Positions 34,960 to 37,958 of a DNA stretch of 37,958 bases are shown here, piece by piece. The translations under genes and the position numbers were made by a program. The notes beneath the pieces are model-generated. The model was not told the DNA's origin and did no database searches. It saw only the letters and a program-made list of their open reading frames with translations. This DNA comes from Candidatus Phytoplasma sacchari (lineage in GTDB: Bacteria; Bacillota_I; Bacilli_A; Acholeplasmatales; Acholeplasmataceae), in assembly GCF_009268105.1 (NCBI RefSeq), contig NZ_VWXM01000004.1:1-37958 (forward strand). Reading direction: 5' to 3'. Position 1 is the first letter of the stretch. Every line of letters begins with the position of its first letter.

Positions 34960-34982
34960 AAAAAGACTAAAAAAGTCTTTTT
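34960..34982 (-). terminator. Terminator after the helicase gene
   Basis: AAAAAGACT (34960-34968) and AGTCTTTTT (34974-34982) form a perfect 9-bp stem with a 5-base A loop. T-rich runs follow on both strands. It lies about 50 bases past the helicase stop in its direction of transcription, and just upstream of the transposase. It could therefore also shield the transposase from read-through. Confidence 0.7.
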
Positions 34983-35034
34983 TTATTAAATAATATTTAT
35001 TGGTAAAGGAAAATTACAATTTAAAAATATTAAA

Positions 35035-36768
35035 TTAAAAAATATCTTTTATTATATTTAATTCAATTTCTTCTATACCTAAAGTTTTTTGAATATTTTC
35101 TCTTTGTGAAGAAACAGTTATTAAAATACTTCCTTGAAAACTTGTTAATTCTATTTCGCCTGATTCATATAATTCTCTTATCAAATAAGGAAATTTTTTA
35201 TGATATAATTGATTATCGTTAATATCTATTGAAGTTTTTCTTTTCTTAAAATATAAACTTTTTTTATTATCCATATTTTGAAGCCATTTTTCAGCTTCTA
35301 TTATACAATGTAAAGGATCTTTATCTTTCATTAAAATATTAAAATCTTCATCTGATGTACCAGACATAACTACACATTCTTTTTGACTTATTAAATAAAC
35401 AATTAAAATCCAACATTTTATATTAAAATAACCTAATGTCATAAACCCTTTTATATTTTTAGCTGTTTCAAAAACTTCGTACCATTCAAATTCAGAATCT
35501 TTTAATTTATTTTGCATTTTAATTTGAGTATTATTTGTTCTTTTGATGACAAAACGATTAGTATAAGTATATTGAATAGAAGATCTTTTATTTGAATTCA
35601 TGTTTTTTTTAACATTTTTTTTATTTATATTATTATTTTGTTTTCCTATAAAATTACTTTTTTTTTCTTGCCAAAAATAGGAAATATGTTTATCTATAAT
35701 TTCTTTATCGCCCCAACATATTAATAAACATTTTTTTTTTATTGCATCAGAACTTTTATCCCTTCTTAACCCACGACCTATCATTTGATAAAAAGTAGTT
35801 CTAAAACGCACAGGTCGTAAAATCATAATACAAGAAACGGAAGAAAGATCAAAACCTTCTATTAATATATTACAGTTTATAATTATTTTTATTTCTCCTA
35901 CACGAAAAGAATTTAAAATTTCTTTTCTTTTAGAAAAATTAGTTTGTTCTGAAAGACCTTCTGTTTTGATACCTTTTCTTTGAAAATGTTCTGTTAAATT
36001 ATTAACATGTTTTAAATTAGTACAAAAAATAATGGTTTGTCTATCGCTAGCGTATTTTTTCCAATTATAAACAACTTCATCATTTAAAGGGAGAATATTT
36101 ATCAATCTTTCTGATTGATTCATATCATATTCTCCATCTTTATAATTTAAATTAGCAATTTTTTTTTTAATATCGATATCTTCTAAAATAATATGTTCTT
36201 CTTCTAGTTCGATTAAAAGACCTTCTTCAAAGGCTTCTTTTATTGTAATTTCATCAGCGATATTATCAAATGTATCTAATAAATTTATTCCATCTCCTCT
36301 TTCTGGAGTAGCAGTAAAACCTAAAAGCTTAAAATTACTGTTTTTTGTTCTGAAATAATTAATAATTTTTTGATAAGAAGAAGCTGACGCATGATGCGCT
36401 TCATCAATAATCAACATATCAATAGCATCTAATTGTAATAAATTTTTATTTAATCCAAGAGTTTGAAACATAGCAAAAATAGCTTGTTTATCCCAATCTT
36501 TATGTTTTCCATCAAATAAACCCGTAGTAATATGAGGATTAATTGATTCAAAACATTTTTTATTTTGGTAATTAATTTCATCTCTATGACATAAAACACA
36601 TATTTTTTTTACTTGATTTGTTCTGAAAAAGTATTCTAAAAGTGCAGTAAATATAATAGTTTTACCAAATCCTGTAGGTGCAACGCATAAACTATTTCGT
36701 CTATTTCTTATTGTTTTTACAATATTATTAGCAAATTTTCTTTGACGTTCTGATAATTTTATCACCAT
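35035..36768 (-). CDS. Superfamily II DNA/RNA helicase (SSL2-like, DEAH)
   Basis: ATP-dependent helicase or translocase; phytoplasma mobile units often carry SSL2-type helicases. Visible: Walker A APTGFGKT (30-37), DEAH (122-125), TATPER (152-157), FCTNLKHV (248-255), IEGFDLSS and motif VI QMIGRGLRRD (328-337). The C-terminal 200 residues (about 375-577) match no domain I know. A Lys/Asn-rich linker leads to a part with FEWYEVFETAKNIKGFM and a second part near SLYFKKRKTS. No nuclease or methylase motif is visible in the protein or beside it, so a restriction system is not supported. It begins at ATG-GTG with a weak ribosome site (AAAGAAG) 28 bases after a good promoter, so it is transcribed separately from the family genes upstream. 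Confidence 0.85.
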   Translation of the reverse strand: MVIKLSERQRKFANNIVKTIRNRRNSLCVAPTGFGKTIIFTALLEYFFRTNQVKKICVLCHRDEINYQNKKCFESINPHITTGLFDGKHKDWDKQAIFAMFQTLGLNKNLLQLDAIDMLIIDEAHHASASSYQKIINYFRTKNSNFKLLGFTATPERGDGINLLDTFDNIADEITIKEAFEEGLLIELEEEHIILEDIDIKKKIANLNYKDGEYDMNQSERLINILPLNDEVVYNWKKYASDRQTIIFCTNLKHVNNLTEHFQRKGIKTEGLSEQTNFSKRKEILNSFRVGEIKIIINCNILIEGFDLSSVSCIMILRPVRFRTTFYQMIGRGLRRDKSSDAIKKKCLLICWGDKEIIDKHISYFWQEKKSNFIGKQNNNINKKNVKKNMNSNKRSSIQYTYTNRFVIKRTNNTQIKMQNKLKDSEFEWYEVFETAKNIKGFMTLGYFNIKCWILIVYLISQKECVVMSGTSDEDFNILMKDKDPLHCIIEAEKWLQNMDNKKSLYFKKRKTSIDINDNQLYHKKFPYLIRELYESGEIELTSFQGSILITVSSQRENIQKTLGIEEIELNIIKDIF

Positions 36769-36802
36769 CTTCTTTATTTACTCTCTTATATTTTTTAAAA
36801 TA

Positions 36803-36831
36803 ATTTTAACATATAAGAAGATTATTGTCTA
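36803..36831 (-). promoter_or_regulatory. Helicase promoter with extended -10
   Basis: On the minus strand, TAGACA (complement of 36826-36831, 5 of 6 to consensus), a 17-base spacer, and TAAAAT (complement of 36803-36808, 5 of 6) with an extended TG element (TGTTAAAAT). The predicted start is near 36796, leaving a leader of about 28 bases. This is the best promoter match in the window. Confidence 0.6.
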
Positions 36832-36927
36832 AAATAAGTGTTTTTTCTTTTTTTTAAAAAAATAATAAAATTAATTGTAATATTTTTAGTTAATTTTAAA
36901 TTTATTTTATTTTTAGAAAGAACAGAT

Positions 36928-37661
36928 TTATTTAACATTAAACTTCTCCGTATAAACACTCAGGGTCTTGCGAACTGGATTAAAGTGTAAATGATATGTT
37001 TTCGTATTTAATAATTGTTCGTTCGGATCATAAGCTAACTCAGCATCCCCGATATAATAATCCTTATCTTCATCTAAAAGATATTGGGGTCCTTGATAAA
37101 TAAACCAGACGTTGCCAGGAGCTGTTTCACATCTCATATATTTGATATATACTTCGAATACTGAATCTCTAATAGCTTTATTGAAAGTAGAACCCCTAAA
37201 TGCTGGTTGTCCGGAATCAGTCCTCCATTCTCTAAAAGGTTGCTTCACAAAAGACAAAATATCACTGGGTTCTTTTTGAGTTTGGAGACGATGTTGATAA
37301 AGATTAATTTTATCATCATCTCTGACTCTTTCTTCTATTTCGAGAGGAGTTAATTTGGCAGCTTCTGGATCTTGTCTAGCAAATTCTTCAGCTGTTGGTT
37401 TATTTTTTTCTTTCTCTAATTCTTTTTGATAATATCCTAAAAACCGTTTAAACCGTAGAAAGTATATGTTCTATCTACCATAGTTTGACCTTGTTCTTGC
37501 CATTTTTTATTTTCTTGTATTTGGGTTTCTGGAATAGGAATTTGTTTGAATTCACTTTTATCAGGAAATAATTTAATGATGATGATTAAGAAAACTACTA
37601 AAAGGAGTCCAATGAAAACCGTCCATTTCAGGATTTTGTTAAAATTAAATTTCATTTTCAT
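36928..37661 (-). pseudogene. Membrane-anchored family protein, frameshifted (copy A)
   Basis: Same family as the gene at 28906. The first part (37661 to about 37437) has an N-terminal hydrophobic segment (about 12-30) and reaches QGQTMVDRTYTFYGLNGF, then stops. Adding one base to the run of five A (37439-37443, T on the coding strand) restores a continuous frame reading GYYQKELEKEKNKP. It then runs through RQDPEAAKLTPLEIEERV and VKQPFREW to GPQYLLDEDKDYYIG and HLHFNPVRKTLSVY. The full protein would be about 244 residues. AAAAGGAGTTA lies 10 bases before the ATG. This is either a pseudogene, a phase-variable homopolymer, or a sequencing error. Base composition is clearly less AT-rich than in the core genes. 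It lies 59 bases after copy B. Confidence 0.75.
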
Positions 37662-37720
37662 TAGTTTTTAACTCCTTTTAATTTTTAATTTGTTTTTATC
37701 AACCTTATTGTAAAGGAAAA

Positions 37721-37958
37721 TTATTTAACATTAAACTTCTCCGTATAAACACTCAAGGTTTTACGAACCGGATTAAAGTGTAAGTGATATTCTTTAGTAG
37801 AATCAGTTCCTATTTGATTATTTGGATCATAAGGTAAATTAGCCTTACCAATATAATAATCTTTATCTTCATCTAAAAGATATTGAGGTCCTTGATAAAT
37901 AAACCAGACATGTCCAGGAACTTCTTCACATCTCATGAATTTGATATATGGATCTAAA
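37721..37958 (-). CDS. Membrane-anchored family protein, partial at window end (copy B)
   Basis: C-terminal part of a third family member; the frame is open to the window edge, so the real start lies outside. The visible 78 residues include DPYIKFMRCEEVPGHVWFIY, GPQYLLDEDKDYYIGKANLPY and HLHFNPVRKTLSVY. It is closely similar to copy A in DNA as well as protein, including the shared stop region TTATTTAACATTAAACTTCT, which indicates a recent tandem duplication. The Met of MRCEE is internal and should not be taken as a start. Probably cotranscribed with copy A. Confidence 0.8.
   Translation of the reverse strand, partial: LDPYIKFMRCEEVPGHVWFIYQGPQYLLDEDKDYYIGKANLPYDPNNQIGTDSTKEYHLHFNPVRKTLSVYTEKFNVK

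Noticed and set aside
35035..36768. Type I/III restriction system led by the helicase
   Set aside because: No methylase, specificity subunit or nuclease motif is present in the protein or in adjacent genes. Only the helicase motor is supported.

Overview
The window is AT-rich bacterial DNA with small, tightly packed genes. It looks like a phytoplasma ('Candidatus Phytoplasma', Acholeplasmatales). Three things point there: the K/N/I/F-rich proteins, the reduced but recognisable Firmicute-type housekeeping set, and an IS3-family transposase beside a superfamily II helicase. The standard genetic code is in use: TGA ends genes such as mnmA, tilS and thyA, Trp is TGG, and RF2 (prfB) is present. 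This separates it from Mycoplasma/Spiroplasma. The species cannot be named from the sequence alone.

Positions 1-3170 hold an ABC-transporter ATPase-permease fusion and a small exported coiled-coil protein, a candidate effector, that stands alone between two long noncoding AT-rich stretches. Positions 3173-10583 carry secA, prfB, a YitT-family membrane protein, a NadE-like protein whose synthetase half has lost its ATP-binding motif, and mnmA. Positions 10751-21905 are a dense run of translation, tRNA-modification, ribosome-assembly and protein-targeting genes: hisS, aspS, tilS, an unknown membrane protein, rbgA, topA, ftsY, ffh and a stand-alone 5'-3' exonuclease. Positions 22128-28298 hold ackA, a tRNA-Ser(GGA), thyA-folA-plsC-sufS and, convergent to them, malic enzyme. 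Malic enzyme and acetate kinase are two steps of the malate-pyruvate-acetyl-CoA-acetate route proposed as an ATP source in phytoplasmas. SecA, FtsY and Ffh together supply the export route that the secreted and membrane proteins would use.

From about 28.3 kb the window becomes accessory. A membrane-anchored protein of an unrecognised family (28906-29613) is followed by about 3.4 kb of decayed, nested, non-autonomous derivatives of an IS3-type element (29662-33035). These include a partial tandem duplication of about 310 bp and two arms of about 1.06 kb in inverted orientation. The arms are separated by a short fragment of the membrane-anchored gene, and each contains a perfect palindrome with a 21-bp stem. 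On the minus strand there follow a small membrane protein, an intact IS3-family transposase, a superfamily II helicase and two further tandem copies of the membrane-anchored family, one frameshifted and one cut by the window end. These last genes look less AT-rich than the core, which suggests mobile or recently acquired DNA.

The strongest leads are the degenerate NadE synthetase domain, the inverted-repeat/palindrome elements, the repeated membrane-anchored family and the exported coiled-coil protein. None can be called a new system from sequence alone.
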